A stretch of DNA of 64,000 nucleotides from UBA5026 sp949065595 (GCA_949065595.1 CARSXK010000001.1:1-64000); one strand, 5' to 3'; shown: positions 17,188-25,776, numbered from the stretch's first letter. Numbers and translations: made by a program. Notes: generated by a model from the sequence alone, not told the origin.

Positions 17188-17818
17188 AGATTTCTTTTAC
17201 CAGTTTATCAAAATATTCTTCTGGATTGACAGTTGTACCTTTGACAATTAACTCAAAATATAAGTGATTTCCTAATTCTGTTGAAATATTCGCATTTCCA
17301 CTTTTTCCAATTACATCACCCTGTTTGATAACTGCATCTTTGCTGACTGTCACTTCGGATAAACTTTGATATACGCTAATCACATCATTACTATGTTTAA
17401 TTTCCACAATTTTTCCAAGTAATTTATCTTCTTTCACGTCAACGACTGTTCCTTCTAGTACAGCTTTTACCTCGAAATTTTCTTTTCCACCATAAGCAAC
17501 TCCACTACTTTGCATATAGGTATCCTCATGAAAAATAATAGCATTTTTTTGTGATTCTTCATCTGCTTTATAATCATAGTAACTTTTGATTACTTTAATC
17601 TCTGCGTCACTATAAGGTCTTAAAATTTTCACATCATCTGCAATTACAGGGATACTGTCGTCGAATATGGTTTTGGATACATATGTATCATTGTCACCGT
17701 CTTTAGAATTTCCTTTCGTAATTGAACTTTCGATTAAATATATGGTACCTATCAAAGCAATAATTCCTAAACTGTATACTCCATAGATTACTGACTTTTT
17801 CAGTCTTCTTTCTGTCAT
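17186..17818 (-). CDS. SpoIIQ-like M23-family protein, catalytically degenerate
   Basis: A 210-residue protein with one N-terminal transmembrane helix (about 12-30) and an outside LytM-fold domain (about 95-205: GTVVDVKEDKLLGKIVEIKHSNDVISVYQSLSEV, in part; IKQGDVIGKSGN; GNHLYFELIVKG). The zinc-binding HxxxD is absent; MQSSGVAYGGKENF stands in its place. Bacillus SpoIIQ is similarly degenerate and forms a channel with SpoIIIAH across the engulfed forespore. The gene directly follows spoIID, the canonical order. A generic M23-like protein cannot be fully excluded. Confidence 0.82.
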   Translation of the reverse strand: MTERRLKKSVIYGVYSLGIIALIGTIYLIESSITKGNSKDGDNDTYVSKTIFDDSIPVIADDVKILRPYSDAEIKVIKSYYDYKADEESQKNAIIFHEDTYMQSSGVAYGGKENFEVKAVLEGTVVDVKEDKLLGKIVEIKHSNDVISVYQSLSEVTVSKDAVIKQGDVIGKSGNANISTELGNHLYFELIVKGTTVNPEEYFDKLVKEI

Positions 17819-17872
17819 AATTTCACCTCTAATATCATTGTGGGCAAAATTACTTTTTTTATACTTTAATTT

Positions 17873-18787
17873 TTAAATTTTTGAAATTTCAACACCTTGG
17901 TAATAATGTTTTAAAATTTGGTCGTAGGTATAACCTTTTTTTGCCATGGCTTCTGCACCATATTGACTTAAACCTACACCATGTCCAAATCCTTTCGTTT
18001 CTACCTTGACATTATTACCAATTTGTTCAAATGTAAAATAGGTAGATCTCAACTGTAATTTGGAATAGACATCATTTGCTTTCATAAAAACACCATTGAT
18101 GGTAAGTTCTTTGACTCTTCCTGTGCTGGTTGTTTTATTGATTTCAATTTGTAAATTTTCTTGATAAGGAAGATCCAATCTCGTATAAAAATCAATTAAA
18201 CTAAATTCAGTTGTAACATGAAATACAGGTGATACCTCTTCATCCCAACTGGAATCAACACTTCTTAAATAAGGTAAGGCTTGCACAAATACCTCTTCGA
18301 CATTTTCAGTTTTTCCTGTACTTGTAGAAAAGAAAAAAGCTTGTATGACCTCACCATCATAAGTAAGATATTGTCCTTGGGTTTCTAATACTGCTGTTTT
18401 GATTTTATTTATCTTTTCAGGGTAACTATCTTTCCATCTTTCTTGTAAAGTAACGTCATCTAAATAGACCTGATTGGAAACTGTATCTACTACATCAAAT
18501 TCATTATTTTGATTTTGCTCTATTTTTTTCATTGCATAACTACGCGCCGCAACTGCTTGTGCTTTTAAAGCTTCTAGTTCAAAAGTAACTGGCATTTCCC
18601 CCGCAAGTACACCTGTTACATATTCTTCAAATGGTACTTTTTCGATATTCCCAGTTGCATTTCTTTTCACACGGATCATTAAATTAGAACCAAATTGAAA
18701 ATGCATTTTTTCTTCTTTTATCAAAAATGTTACCACTATATATGGTATCGCTAAAATAAGAATGGAGGCAATGATTATCTTTTTCAT
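17873..18787 (-). CDS. spoIID: Stage II sporulation protein D (SpoIID), lytic transglycosylase
   Basis: This 304-residue protein is anchored by an N-terminal helix (2-22). Family motifs are VPFEEYVTGVLAGEMPVTFELEALKAQAVAARSYA (in part), VSNQVY, IQAFFFSTSTGKTENVEEVF, PYLRSVDSSWDEE and the C-terminal GFGHGVGLSQYGAEAMAKKGYTYDQILKHYY (in part). SpoIID cleaves glycan strands and with SpoIIM/SpoIIP drives engulfment. The presumed catalytic Glu of GEMP is present. It is first in an operon with the spoIIQ-like gene; spoIIM and spoIIP are not in the window. Confidence 0.97.
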   Translation of the reverse strand: MKKIIIASILILAIPYIVVTFLIKEEKMHFQFGSNLMIRVKRNATGNIEKVPFEEYVTGVLAGEMPVTFELEALKAQAVAARSYAMKKIEQNQNNEFDVVDTVSNQVYLDDVTLQERWKDSYPEKINKIKTAVLETQGQYLTYDGEVIQAFFFSTSTGKTENVEEVFVQALPYLRSVDSSWDEEVSPVFHVTTEFSLIDFYTRLDLPYQENLQIEINKTTSTGRVKELTINGVFMKANDVYSKLQLRSTYFTFEQIGNNVKVETKGFGHGVGLSQYGAEAMAKKGYTYDQILKHYYQGVEISKI

Positions 18788-18860
18788 TTAGATTCTCCTC
18801 TCTATTTATTCTATTCACGTTTTTTAATATTATAAATGGTTTTATGATTTAATTTTGTCG

Positions 18861-18886
18861 AAAAAAAAAACGTGTATTTACACGTT
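18861..18886 (-). terminator. Terminator downstream of rpiB and the DUF1146 gene
   Basis: AACGTGT-AAAT-ACACGTT followed by a run of eight to ten T on the minus strand; a near-ideal intrinsic terminator. Confidence 0.9.
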
Positions 18887-19082
18887 ATATGAATTTAGAG
18901 TTTAAAAAGAAGTCGTAAAAGAAATTGACGATTAAATAAGAAAGACTTAAGCTCATGATGATATACAAGAATGTAGCTTGATATTTTCGGTTTTTTTTAA
19001 ATATATTTTCAATATGAATTCCATCTAATGCCCAAATAACCAGTGGGACAATGACTAAATATAAAATAGTTTTAATATTCAT
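18885..19082 (-). CDS. DUF1146 family small membrane protein (YwzB-like)
   Basis: The 65-residue protein has two transmembrane helices (about 4-20 and 34-55) and the family pattern WALDGIHIENIFKKNRKYQATFLYIIMSLSLSYLIVNFFYDF (in part). DUF1146 genes sit near murA, spoIID or atp genes in many Bacilli. Function is unknown. It abuts rpiB and likely shares its transcript. Confidence 0.85.
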   Translation of the reverse strand: MNIKTILYLVIVPLVIWALDGIHIENIFKKNRKYQATFLYIIMSLSLSYLIVNFFYDFFLNSKFI

Positions 19083-19517
19083 TTATGCTCCATATAAATC
19101 TATCATATCATTTCTTCTAATATGTCTTTCTTCATTTGAAAAGGCGGTTGTTAAAAAAATAGTAATGAGCTGTTTGAGTTCTTCCATATCCTTTTTGGCA
19201 CTTAAAGCAATTACATTACTGTTGTTGTGTGCTCTTGTAAGGGATGCTTCTTCTTCGTTGTCTACTTTGGCACATCTTACACCGTGTACCTTATTACAAG
19301 CAATACTCATTCCAATCCCTGTTGTACATAATAAAATCCCAAAATCAATTTCTTTTTTTTGAATCGCTTCTCCTACTTGAAAAGCAAATATAGGATAGTC
19401 TACAGAATCTGGACTTGTGGTACCAAAATCCTTTATTTGATAATTATCTTTTAAATAGGCAATAACTTCCTCTTTGGCAAGATATCCTCCATGGTCTGAT
19501 CCAATTCCTATTTTCAT
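19083..19517 (-). CDS. rpiB: Ribose 5-phosphate isomerase B
   Basis: The 144-residue RpiB/LacAB-family enzyme interconverts ribose 5-phosphate and ribulose 5-phosphate. It shows IGSDHGGYLAKE (Asp8, His9), DFGTTSPDSVDYP, ILLCTTGIGMSIACNK with catalytic Cys64, and ARAHNN-like TRAHNNSNVI. The start at 19517 uses GGAGGA seven bases upstream and gives a 4-base ATGA overlap with the FemABX gene; the longer frame starting at 19532 is less likely. Confidence 0.95.
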   Translation of the reverse strand: MKIGIGSDHGGYLAKEEVIAYLKDNYQIKDFGTTSPDSVDYPIFAFQVGEAIQKKEIDFGILLCTTGIGMSIACNKVHGVRCAKVDNEEEASLTRAHNNSNVIALSAKKDMEELKQLITIFLTTAFSNEERHIRRNDMIDLYGA

Positions 19518-20767
19518 TTGTTCATCCTCCACTTTTTTAATTTTTTATAAATAGTAAACATTTTATTATATAAAATATAATATGGTTTATTTACAATGTA
19601 GGTAAATTCACCAATTAATTCTACTACTTCTGCATGAAAGCCTCTTTTGAAATTGAACAATCCATACATTGGCGAATTTTCAGTAAAATCCCCCGTAATT
19701 CCGTAGAAATTAAATTTCTCATAATCATTTTGAATGGCATATTTTATCATTTCATAGTTTAAAAAATATTGACCATTAAAATGCATATATTTACGATATG
19801 AAGCGCCAAATAAAGAAAGCACTTGTGTCCCATAAGTCATAAATAGACCACCTGCAACTGTAATTATTTCGCCATCTTCGGTTTGAATCATTTGCATCTC
19901 TTTGATTTTTTTATCAATCGCATCGAGTTGACTTTGTAATTCTTTTTTAAGTCCCAATTTTTTGGATTGATTCATTTTTTGTTCTGTTGTTTGATATTGT
20001 ATCCCTAAATTATTTAGGTATTCTTTTGTATCCAATTCTACTAACATAATTTTAATGTTATTTTCTTTGTGAAATATGTCATACATCTTTTCATAATAAG
20101 AAAGTGGACGATCGATAAATCCTCTTCTTTCACCTGTATGCTCCATCAATTGTTTAAATTCTTTTAAACGACTTTTGTCTATCTGAATGAGTTTTAACCC
20201 ATGCTTATATGCACTTTGAATTCCTGATTTGGTTGTAGAACGCATCTGGTTTAAAATATCTTGTTCCGTTTTATTTTTAATGTCCAAAATGGATATCCAT
20301 CTTGGTTCCAAATCTTTTCCATAATGAATGGTAAATCCATTATGTTGATATCCTATTTTTATTAAATAATCCACTAATTTATGATTTTGTGTCCCATCTA
20401 CAACAATATCACCATCGATATTTCTTTGTTGGTATATTACGGATGGATTGATTTTGAAAAAGATACCATTCTTTTTTTTCACATAATGTGCAACTGCTTT
20501 GGTAAATTGAGAAATCATTTGTTCTTTTTGATAATCAATTAGAAAACCTCTTGGTGCATAAAACATATTTTTAGCAAGAATTGGAATTTTTTTACTTAAT
20601 AACAAAGTAGCTCCTACTATTTTCCCATTTTCTTTAATTCCAACCAAATGTTTTTTCCAACCAGTCGATTCTTTTAATTCTCCCCAATAAGAAGACTGAA
20701 AAAACATATTATTGGGATGTACCATGGAAAATTGATTGAATTCTGAATCTGTTAAATTTTCTAACAT
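19514..20767 (-). CDS. FemABX-family peptidoglycan interpeptide-bridge aminoacyltransferase
   Basis: This 417-residue protein has the two GNAT-like subdomains of Fem ligases. Visible signatures are NMFFQSSYWGELKESTGWK, NMFYAPRGFLID, RWISILDIKNKTEQDILNQM, TGERRGFIDRPLSYYEKMY and YFLNYEMIKYAIQNDYEKFNFYGITGDF (in part). A helical coiled-coil insert (about 255-300) resembles the tRNA-interacting arm. Such enzymes add amino acids from aminoacyl-tRNA to the third position of lipid II; which amino acid cannot be predicted. It overlaps rpiB by four bases. Confidence 0.94.
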   Translation of the reverse strand: MLENLTDSEFNQFSMVHPNNMFFQSSYWGELKESTGWKKHLVGIKENGKIVGATLLLSKKIPILAKNMFYAPRGFLIDYQKEQMISQFTKAVAHYVKKKNGIFFKINPSVIYQQRNIDGDIVVDGTQNHKLVDYLIKIGYQHNGFTIHYGKDLEPRWISILDIKNKTEQDILNQMRSTTKSGIQSAYKHGLKLIQIDKSRLKEFKQLMEHTGERRGFIDRPLSYYEKMYDIFHKENNIKIMLVELDTKEYLNNLGIQYQTTEQKMNQSKKLGLKKELQSQLDAIDKKIKEMQMIQTEDGEIITVAGGLFMTYGTQVLSLFGASYRKYMHFNGQYFLNYEMIKYAIQNDYEKFNFYGITGDFTENSPMYGLFNFKRGFHAEVVELIGEFTYIVNKPYYILYNKMFTIYKKLKKWRMNK

Positions 20768-20793
20768 CGTATCACCTTATGTTTAGTATTATA

Positions 20794-21480
20794 CTATATT
20801 TTAGAAAAAATGTCATTAGTCAAAATTTTTTGTTTGATTTCGTTTGCTATTTCTTCTCCCGCCAAACAATAAAGTTTTCCAGAAATGAGAAAGGTTTGTT
20901 GATAGAGTTGTATCATACTAGAATCTTTCAATTCATTAATTTTCTTTACTCCCATCAATTTATAATAGTCTTTTTTTGACATAACCATATTCATTACATA
21001 ATCAACCACATATTCATCATGATGGATAATTTCTTCTAGCCAACTATGAATGGTTTTCAAATGGGGATATTGGATATCATTTACATATCCTGTCACTAAT
21101 TTTTGCTTTTGAGAAAATAATTGAATTGATCTTTCATGACATTTTTTCCTTCTATTTTCAGAAAATAATTCCTGTTGCATTTCGACATCATGGATTAAAG
21201 GTGCAAGTAAGCGCAGTAAAAAAGTTACATTTTGATATGTAATTTGATAACTCCAAGTATTACAATCAAATTGTAAATACACCTGATATTTTTTCTTTAA
21301 ATTACCTACCATGTTATAAAAATTATAATAATATGGATTTTGTAGTGTTAATTCGTAAATAAAACTTGCTAAATGATTGAATTCTATATTTACATCATTA
21401 TTTGAAATCGATCGAAATAACACATCTTTCGTGTTGGGACATATTTCATATTCTATATATCGATATTGTTCTTTCTCCAT
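20794..21480 (-). CDS. Hypothetical protein, 228 residues
   Basis: Not recognised. It is soluble, helical and unusually rich in Tyr, Gln and His (for example NPYYYNFYNMVGNLKKKYQVYL), without cysteine clusters or a membrane segment. AAAAGGGGTGAAATT precedes the ATG. It lies upstream of the FemABX gene with a 26-base gap and may be its operon partner, but no functional link is evident. Confidence 0.75.
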   Translation of the reverse strand: MEKEQYRYIEYEICPNTKDVLFRSISNNDVNIEFNHLASFIYELTLQNPYYYNFYNMVGNLKKKYQVYLQFDCNTWSYQITYQNVTFLLRLLAPLIHDVEMQQELFSENRRKKCHERSIQLFSQKQKLVTGYVNDIQYPHLKTIHSWLEEIIHHDEYVVDYVMNMVMSKKDYYKLMGVKKINELKDSSMIQLYQQTFLISGKLYCLAGEEIANEIKQKILTNDIFSKI

Positions 21481-21526
21481 AATTTCACCCCTTTTGAGTT
21501 ATATAGTATATCTTATTTTCGTTCGT

Positions 21527-21556
21527 TTGGCAAATTTTCTATCATTGAGATATAAT
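21527..21556 (+). promoter_or_regulatory. Sigma-A promoter of the GNAT gene
   Basis: TTGGCA and a perfect TATAAT are 18 bases apart; the start codon follows 17 bases later, so the leader is very short. Confidence 0.65.
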
Positions 21557-21572
21557 AGTGAAGAGGTGAATT

Positions 21573-22013
21573 ATGATTACAATAAAATTATCAGATACAT
21601 TTGAGCAAGAGATAATTACTTTTTTGGTCAATGAATCCTATCGTTTATATATGAAACTGAAAAAGGCTAAATTAGAAGAAGTTACAAAAAATCAGCAAAA
21701 TTCTTTAAAAATGCAATTAAAAAATATGTATATGAATGATATCAATCACTTTAAAATTTATACAGTCTTTGACGATAATTTGATGATTGGCTGTGCCACA
21801 CTTTCATCAGACGGTTATTTAAGAGATCTATATGTTACAGAAGAATATCAAAACAAAGGAATAGGAAGTTTACTGATACAACGAATTATTGAAGATGTAA
21901 AAGAGCAGTCAGAAATTACATTGAATACCTATTATGAGTTATTAGAATTTTATAAAAAAAATGGATTTTCTGTTTTAAAAGAGTTTGATACCTCTATTAT
22001 GATGAAAAGATAA
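21573..22013 (+). CDS. GNAT-family N-acetyltransferase
   Basis: This 146-residue acetyl-CoA-dependent transferase has motif A in YLRDLYVTEEYQNKGIGSLLIQRII, with the Q-x-x-G-x-G pyrophosphate loop (QNKGIG), and the C-terminal YYELLEFYKKNGFSVLKEF typical of single-domain GNATs. The N-terminus is charged and helical. The acceptor is unknown. It lies on the lagging strand with its own promoter and terminator. Confidence 0.92.
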   Translation: MITIKLSDTFEQEIITFLVNESYRLYMKLKKAKLEEVTKNQQNSLKMQLKNMYMNDINHFKIYTVFDDNLMIGCATLSSDGYLRDLYVTEEYQNKGIGSLLIQRIIEDVKEQSEITLNTYYELLEFYKKNGFSVLKEFDTSIMMKR

Positions 22014-22017
22014 TATT

Positions 22018-22040
22018 AAAAAGGCTTTCGCCTTTTTTTT
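22018..22040 (+). terminator. Terminator of the GNAT gene
   Basis: AAAAAGGC-TTTC-GCCTTTTT followed by T-run; strong GC-closed stem with a tetraloop, four bases after the stop codon. Confidence 0.92.
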
Positions 22041-22097
22041 ATGATAACTTTTTATTTGTTGTAATCCATGAAGTTGTTTGAGTTCTTCTTTCATGAG

Positions 22098-22122
22098 TAA
22101 AAAAAGCAACTTATGCTGCTTT
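22098..22122 (-). terminator. Terminator of rpmE
   Basis: On the minus strand AAAGCA and TGCTTT flank an 8-base loop, followed by TTTTTT; overlaps the rpmE 3' end. Confidence 0.65.
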
Positions 22123-22329
22123 ATTTTCTTGATTTAATCCATATTTACGGTTGAATTTTTCTACACGACCTGTTTTAGCAACCGCCCCTTGTACACCTGT
22201 ATAAAATGGATGACATTTATCACAAGTTTCAATATGTAACTCTTCTTTGTTTGACTTAACTGTAAACGTATTGCCACAAGAACAAATTACTTTTGTTTCT
22301 GTATACTTTGGATGAATATCTTTTTTCAT
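22111..22329 (-). CDS. rpmE: 50S ribosomal protein L31, zinc-binding form
   Basis: The 72-residue protein matches L31: MKKDIHPKY, then the zinc-binding CSCGNTF and CDKCHPFYTG cysteines, and GRVEKFNRKYGL. The CxC/CxxC pair marks the zinc-containing C+ type rather than the zinc-free paralogue made under zinc starvation. The spacing around the first knuckle is KVICSCGN. It is monocistronic. Confidence 0.97.
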   Translation of the reverse strand: MKKDIHPKYTETKVICSCGNTFTVKSNKEELHIETCDKCHPFYTGVQGAVAKTGRVEKFNRKYGLNQENKAA

Positions 22330-22418
22330 TTTTTATCTCCTTCCGCCATGATGATAAAATCACCATAGAAATTTAATTCTTATATAGTATATCAACGAAT
22401 ATTTAAAAATGCAAGTAC

Positions 22419-23096
22419 TTAATGTAATAATTGTTGATTGATTACATTTTCCATACGATTGTAAATTTGTTCATACTGTTGGATTGTAGGCAAACGATCT
22501 TCCATAGTATTTCCATACATAATATCCTTGATATCTATTATTTGTATTTCATACACATTTGCTAAATCTTCTAGTTTATCATTCATATAATCAAAAATTT
22601 CATTGTAACGTTCTTCGTATACGTTATAGTAATTTATCATAATGATATCCTCTTTGCAATATTCTCTTATTAACTCTAATAATTTCTCTAAATCTACCAA
22701 AACTTGATCCATATATTCATAGCTTTCCCTTGGAGATGCTGTTGTTACTTTATAATAAATATCATTTGCACCAATGGATAATGTTACAAGATCTGCTTTA
22801 ATCAGTGCATTCTTCAAGGCAATATTATTTCCATTACTAAACACTTTACGATTTTCTTCAATATCACGAATCAAATCCGTTGTTCTATAGTCTTTTACTG
22901 AAAATTCTGATACATACTTTTCCAATTTTCCTTTGGATTTTAGGTAATCACATACCCACTCTCCATAGTTTCTTTCAGAAAAGGCAATTTCATCTCCTAA
23001 ATTTAGATAATAAACTTTACGATCTAAAGTAGTCAAATAAATGACAAATACAAACAATATTACAAGTGCCAAAAATAGAATTGCTTTCCATTTCAT
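22419..23096 (-). CDS. SGNH/GDSL-hydrolase-like membrane-anchored protein, probably inactive
   Basis: An N-terminal helix (about 4-22) anchors a 200-residue SGNH-like domain outside the cell. Block I reads LNLGDEIAFS (residues 32-40), so the nucleophilic Ser of GDS is replaced by Glu36. Block III is intact (SIGANDIYY). The usual C-terminal DxxHP that supplies the catalytic His is replaced by LPTIQQYEQIY. Without Ser and His it should not be an esterase by the normal mechanism. A binding or structural role in the envelope, downstream of murA, is inference. Confidence 0.78.
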   Translation of the reverse strand: MKWKAILFLALVILFVFVIYLTTLDRKVYYLNLGDEIAFSERNYGEWVCDYLKSKGKLEKYVSEFSVKDYRTTDLIRDIEENRKVFSNGNNIALKNALIKADLVTLSIGANDIYYKVTTASPRESYEYMDQVLVDLEKLLELIREYCKEDIIMINYYNVYEERYNEIFDYMNDKLEDLANVYEIQIIDIKDIMYGNTMEDRLPTIQQYEQIYNRMENVINQQLLH

Positions 23097-23111
23097 GAAA
23101 ATCCCTCCAAT

Positions 23112-23138
23112 AAAAAAGTAGATTATCTCTACTTTTAT
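23112..23138 (-). terminator. Terminator of murA
   Basis: AAAAGTAGA-GATAA-TCTACTTTT on the minus strand followed by TTA; 9-bp stem between murA and the SGNH-like gene. Confidence 0.8.
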
Positions 23139-24391
23139 TATATTTCTTCTAATTCAATTTTAGCACCCACAGATTTAAGTTTTTCAATAATATTTTCATA
23201 ACCTCTTAAAACATGTTCAATAGAGGTAATAGTCGTCGTTCCTTCTGCTATCAAAGCGGCTAATACCATACAAGCACCTGCACGTAAATCTGTTGCCTCG
23301 ACTTCTGTCCCAATCAGTGGAGTGGGTCCCTTAATATGAATACATCTTTCCTTAATCTCAATATCAGCACCCATATGATTGAGATGCTCTACATTTTGAA
23401 AGCGATTTTCATAAATGGTTTCTTCTAAAATAGATTCGCCATCACATTGTGTTAACAGTGCTGTAATTGGTTGTTGTAAATCTGTTGCAAAACCAGGATA
23501 ACCTAACGTTTTAATCTGAACAGGTTTTTGATGGTCTATTTTAGAAATACGAATAAAATCAGATCCAATTGTCAAAGGATATCCCATTTCTTCTAATTTA
23601 TTGGTAAGTGCTTCTATATGTTTTGGAATCATATTTGTAATCGTAAAATCTTTCCCAATAAGAGCACCGGCCAGTAGGTAAGTGCCAGCTTCAATACGGT
23701 CAGGTATTACTTCTGTAAAACAACCATTTAGTTTCTCAACACCTTGAATCGTAATCGAACTTGTTCCTGCACCTGTAATTTTAGCACCCATATTATTTAA
23801 AAATGTTGCAACACTTACAATTTCTGGCTCTTTGGCCGCATTTTCAATGGTTGTTGTTCCTTCTGCTTTGGTTGCAACCAATATAGCATTAATGGTTGCA
23901 CCTACACTTGGCATATCCAGGTAAATATTTCCCCCTATTAAATGTTCCGCTGTAATGGTAAATCGATTGTTATCTTCTATTACTTCTGCACCTAAAATTT
24001 TGAAAGCCTTCAACGTTTGATCAATTGGTCTTGCTCCAATTGAACATCCCCCAGGAAAATACATTTCTACCTTTTTATATTTTCCAAGTAAGGCGGACAT
24101 AAAGTAATAAGATGCACGTAATTTTTTAGAAATATTTTCTGGAATTTCTTTATTTTGAATTTGAGATGCATCGATTTCCATATAATCTTTTTCACGTGAA
24201 ACTTTCGCTCCCAAATAATTTAATATCTCATTTAGTGCATCAATATCAGATATATTTGGTATATTATGAATTCGAACAATTCCATCTGATAAAAGGGAAG
24301 CAGGTATTAACGCAACTGCACTATTTTTTGCTCCGCTAATAGCAACTTCTCCGCTTAATATATGTCCGCCTTCTATTTTGATTCGTTTCAT
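23138..24391 (-). CDS. murA: UDP-N-acetylglucosamine 1-carboxyvinyltransferase MurA
   Basis: This 417-residue enolpyruvyl transferase carries out the first committed step of peptidoglycan synthesis. Active-site residues are visible: Lys22 in ISGAKNSAVALIPA and Cys116 in FPGGCSIGARPIDQ, the residue alkylated by fosfomycin (Asp would give resistance). DLRAGACMVLAALIAEGTT and EHVLRGYENIIEKLKSVGA are the conserved C-terminal blocks. Its position near spoIID and DUF1146 resembles the Bacillus subtilis murAA-spoIID region. Confidence 0.97.
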   Translation of the reverse strand: MKRIKIEGGHILSGEVAISGAKNSAVALIPASLLSDGIVRIHNIPNISDIDALNEILNYLGAKVSREKDYMEIDASQIQNKEIPENISKKLRASYYFMSALLGKYKKVEMYFPGGCSIGARPIDQTLKAFKILGAEVIEDNNRFTITAEHLIGGNIYLDMPSVGATINAILVATKAEGTTTIENAAKEPEIVSVATFLNNMGAKITGAGTSSITIQGVEKLNGCFTEVIPDRIEAGTYLLAGALIGKDFTITNMIPKHIEALTNKLEEMGYPLTIGSDFIRISKIDHQKPVQIKTLGYPGFATDLQQPITALLTQCDGESILEETIYENRFQNVEHLNHMGADIEIKERCIHIKGPTPLIGTEVEATDLRAGACMVLAALIAEGTTTITSIEHVLRGYENIIEKLKSVGAKIELEEI

Positions 24392-24525
24392 AGTTTCCTC
24401 CTGTCATATTTTATGAAATATTAAGCATTGTTGTTACTACCTAATATTATGAAATCCAATCACTCTTAACATTATAGTATGTTTTGTTTAAAATAGCAAT
24501 TTTCTTATCTTTATTGTATCACATT

Positions 24526-25056
24526 TTAAATAAAATAGAAAAACCCAATTAGAATAAGTGCAAGACCACCGATTCTAGTAGAGATATGTCCAATAATATC
24601 ATTAATTCTCTTGCCCAAATAAAGTCCTAAATAAGTAAACAAAAAACTTGAAAGAGAAAAGATAAAGGCACAAATAAGAGGACTATTATAAATTGCGCGT
24701 AAACTAAGCCCAACTGAAAAGCTATCGATGCTAACAGCTAATCCAAAAATCAAAAGTTCACTGAACTTCATCAAACTAACTTCACGTGTCTGCTTAAAAG
24801 ATTCAATAATCATCTCAATTCCAATGACCAGTAATACAATAAAAACAACTGTACTAGGTTGAATTGGAAGAAAAGAAAGTATTTTAGCACCAATCCACAT
24901 TCCAATGAGGGGCATAAAGAAGTGATATATTCCAACAATGATAGAAAGTAATTTCATTTCTTGTTTTTCCATATTCAGAGTACCATATGCTAATGAAAGA
25001 GAAAAGGCATCCATACTCAAACTAACTGCAATAATCATTACCATTACAATTGACAT
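24526..25056 (-). CDS. MntP/YtaF-family membrane protein, putative manganese exporter
   Basis: The 176-residue protein has six predicted transmembrane helices in two repeats. The key repeated motif is AVSLSMDAFSLSLAYG in helix 1 and LAVSIDSFSVGLSLRA in helix 4, where intramembrane Asp residues of MntP contact the metal. It may export manganese; YtaF, a sporulation membrane protein of the same superfamily, is the alternative, favoured by the neighbour spoIIR. Its AGGAGG lies inside the right arm of a terminator hairpin just before the ATG. Confidence 0.85.
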   Translation of the reverse strand: MSIVMVMIIAVSLSMDAFSLSLAYGTLNMEKQEMKLLSIIVGIYHFFMPLIGMWIGAKILSFLPIQPSTVVFIVLLVIGIEMIIESFKQTREVSLMKFSELLIFGLAVSIDSFSVGLSLRAIYNSPLICAFIFSLSSFLFTYLGLYLGKRINDIIGHISTRIGGLALILIGFFYFI

Positions 25057-25090
25057 AAAAAAACCTCCTAAAGTATTTTACTTGAGAGGT
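25057..25090 (-). terminator. Terminator between spoIIR and the mntP-like gene, containing the latter's ribosome-binding site
   Basis: Minus-strand ACCTC and GAGGT arms, with AGTA/TACT inside, form a hairpin followed by seven T and then directly the ATG at 25056. The right arm GGAGG is the only good ribosome-binding site for that gene, so folding would both stop transcription and hide the site. Confidence 0.7.
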
Positions 25091-25108
25091 GATTCATTTA
25101 TGATTTTT

Positions 25109-25633
25109 TTATAAATATTTATCAATCAATTCTTTTAGAAAAAATTTATATTCTACTTCTTCTTCACTTTCATCGGCTTCTAGTAAGCATAAAGGAGGGA
25201 ATAAAACACACCACCAGTTATCCCCTTCGCCTTGTCCCAATGTAACCACTAAAGATTCATAATATCCAGCATCATATACAATTCCTTTATACGTTTTTTC
25301 TGGAAAATAATTTCTTCCAAATGATACTTGATATCCTTTTTGGTAACTTTCACTGATCAAAATATTTTCAATATTACGATTGATTTGGTCAAGTTCTTCT
25401 TCTATTTTTTCTCTTGCATCTTCGATTCCTTTTGTATCTTTTAAAAGCGTATATAATTCTGCTTGCAATTCATCTCTTACTTTTATTTTAATGGCTTGAT
25501 CTTCTTCTGTATTACTATTTGGAATAACACGAAAACGAATGGCTTCATCTGGAATAAAACTAGCTGACGTTTTTCCGCCTGTCAACATACTGTATAAAAA
25601 GAAAATACTGATTACAATGATTATTTTTTTCAT
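25109..25633 (-). CDS. spoIIR: Stage II sporulation protein R (SpoIIR)
   Basis: The 174-residue protein has a signal peptide (about 1-24) and the SpoIIR fingerprint: AIRFRVIPNSNTEEDQAIKIKVRDEL (in part), FPEKTYKGIVYDAGYYESLVV, and the near-invariant GDNWWCVLFPPLCLLEA. Secreted from the forespore, it activates the SpoIIGA protease that processes pro-SigE. The ATG at 25633 with GAGGTGG upstream is preferred over the GTG three codons earlier. The sigma factor at 14804 lacks an obvious pro-sequence, so the processed substrate should be elsewhere. Confidence 0.96.
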   Translation of the reverse strand: MKKIIIVISIFFLYSMLTGGKTSASFIPDEAIRFRVIPNSNTEEDQAIKIKVRDELQAELYTLLKDTKGIEDAREKIEEELDQINRNIENILISESYQKGYQVSFGRNYFPEKTYKGIVYDAGYYESLVVTLGQGEGDNWWCVLFPPLCLLEADESEEEVEYKFFLKELIDKYL

Positions 25634-25741
25634 TTTGTCCACCTCTATTTTTTGATGTACAAAATTTTATTATTTATACATTTTTTTTATAAATTTTTTT
25701 ATCTGATAATAGTCGAATAAGATATTCCACATATATTTCAA

Positions 25742-25766
25742 CAAAAAAGTAGGCATTTGTCTACTT
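25742..25766 (-). terminator. Terminator of the dnaB-walJ-rlmH gene group
   Basis: AAGTAG-ACAAATGC-CTACTT followed by TTTTGT on the minus strand, just beyond rlmH. Confidence 0.7.
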
Positions 25767-25776
25767 ATAATTTCAA

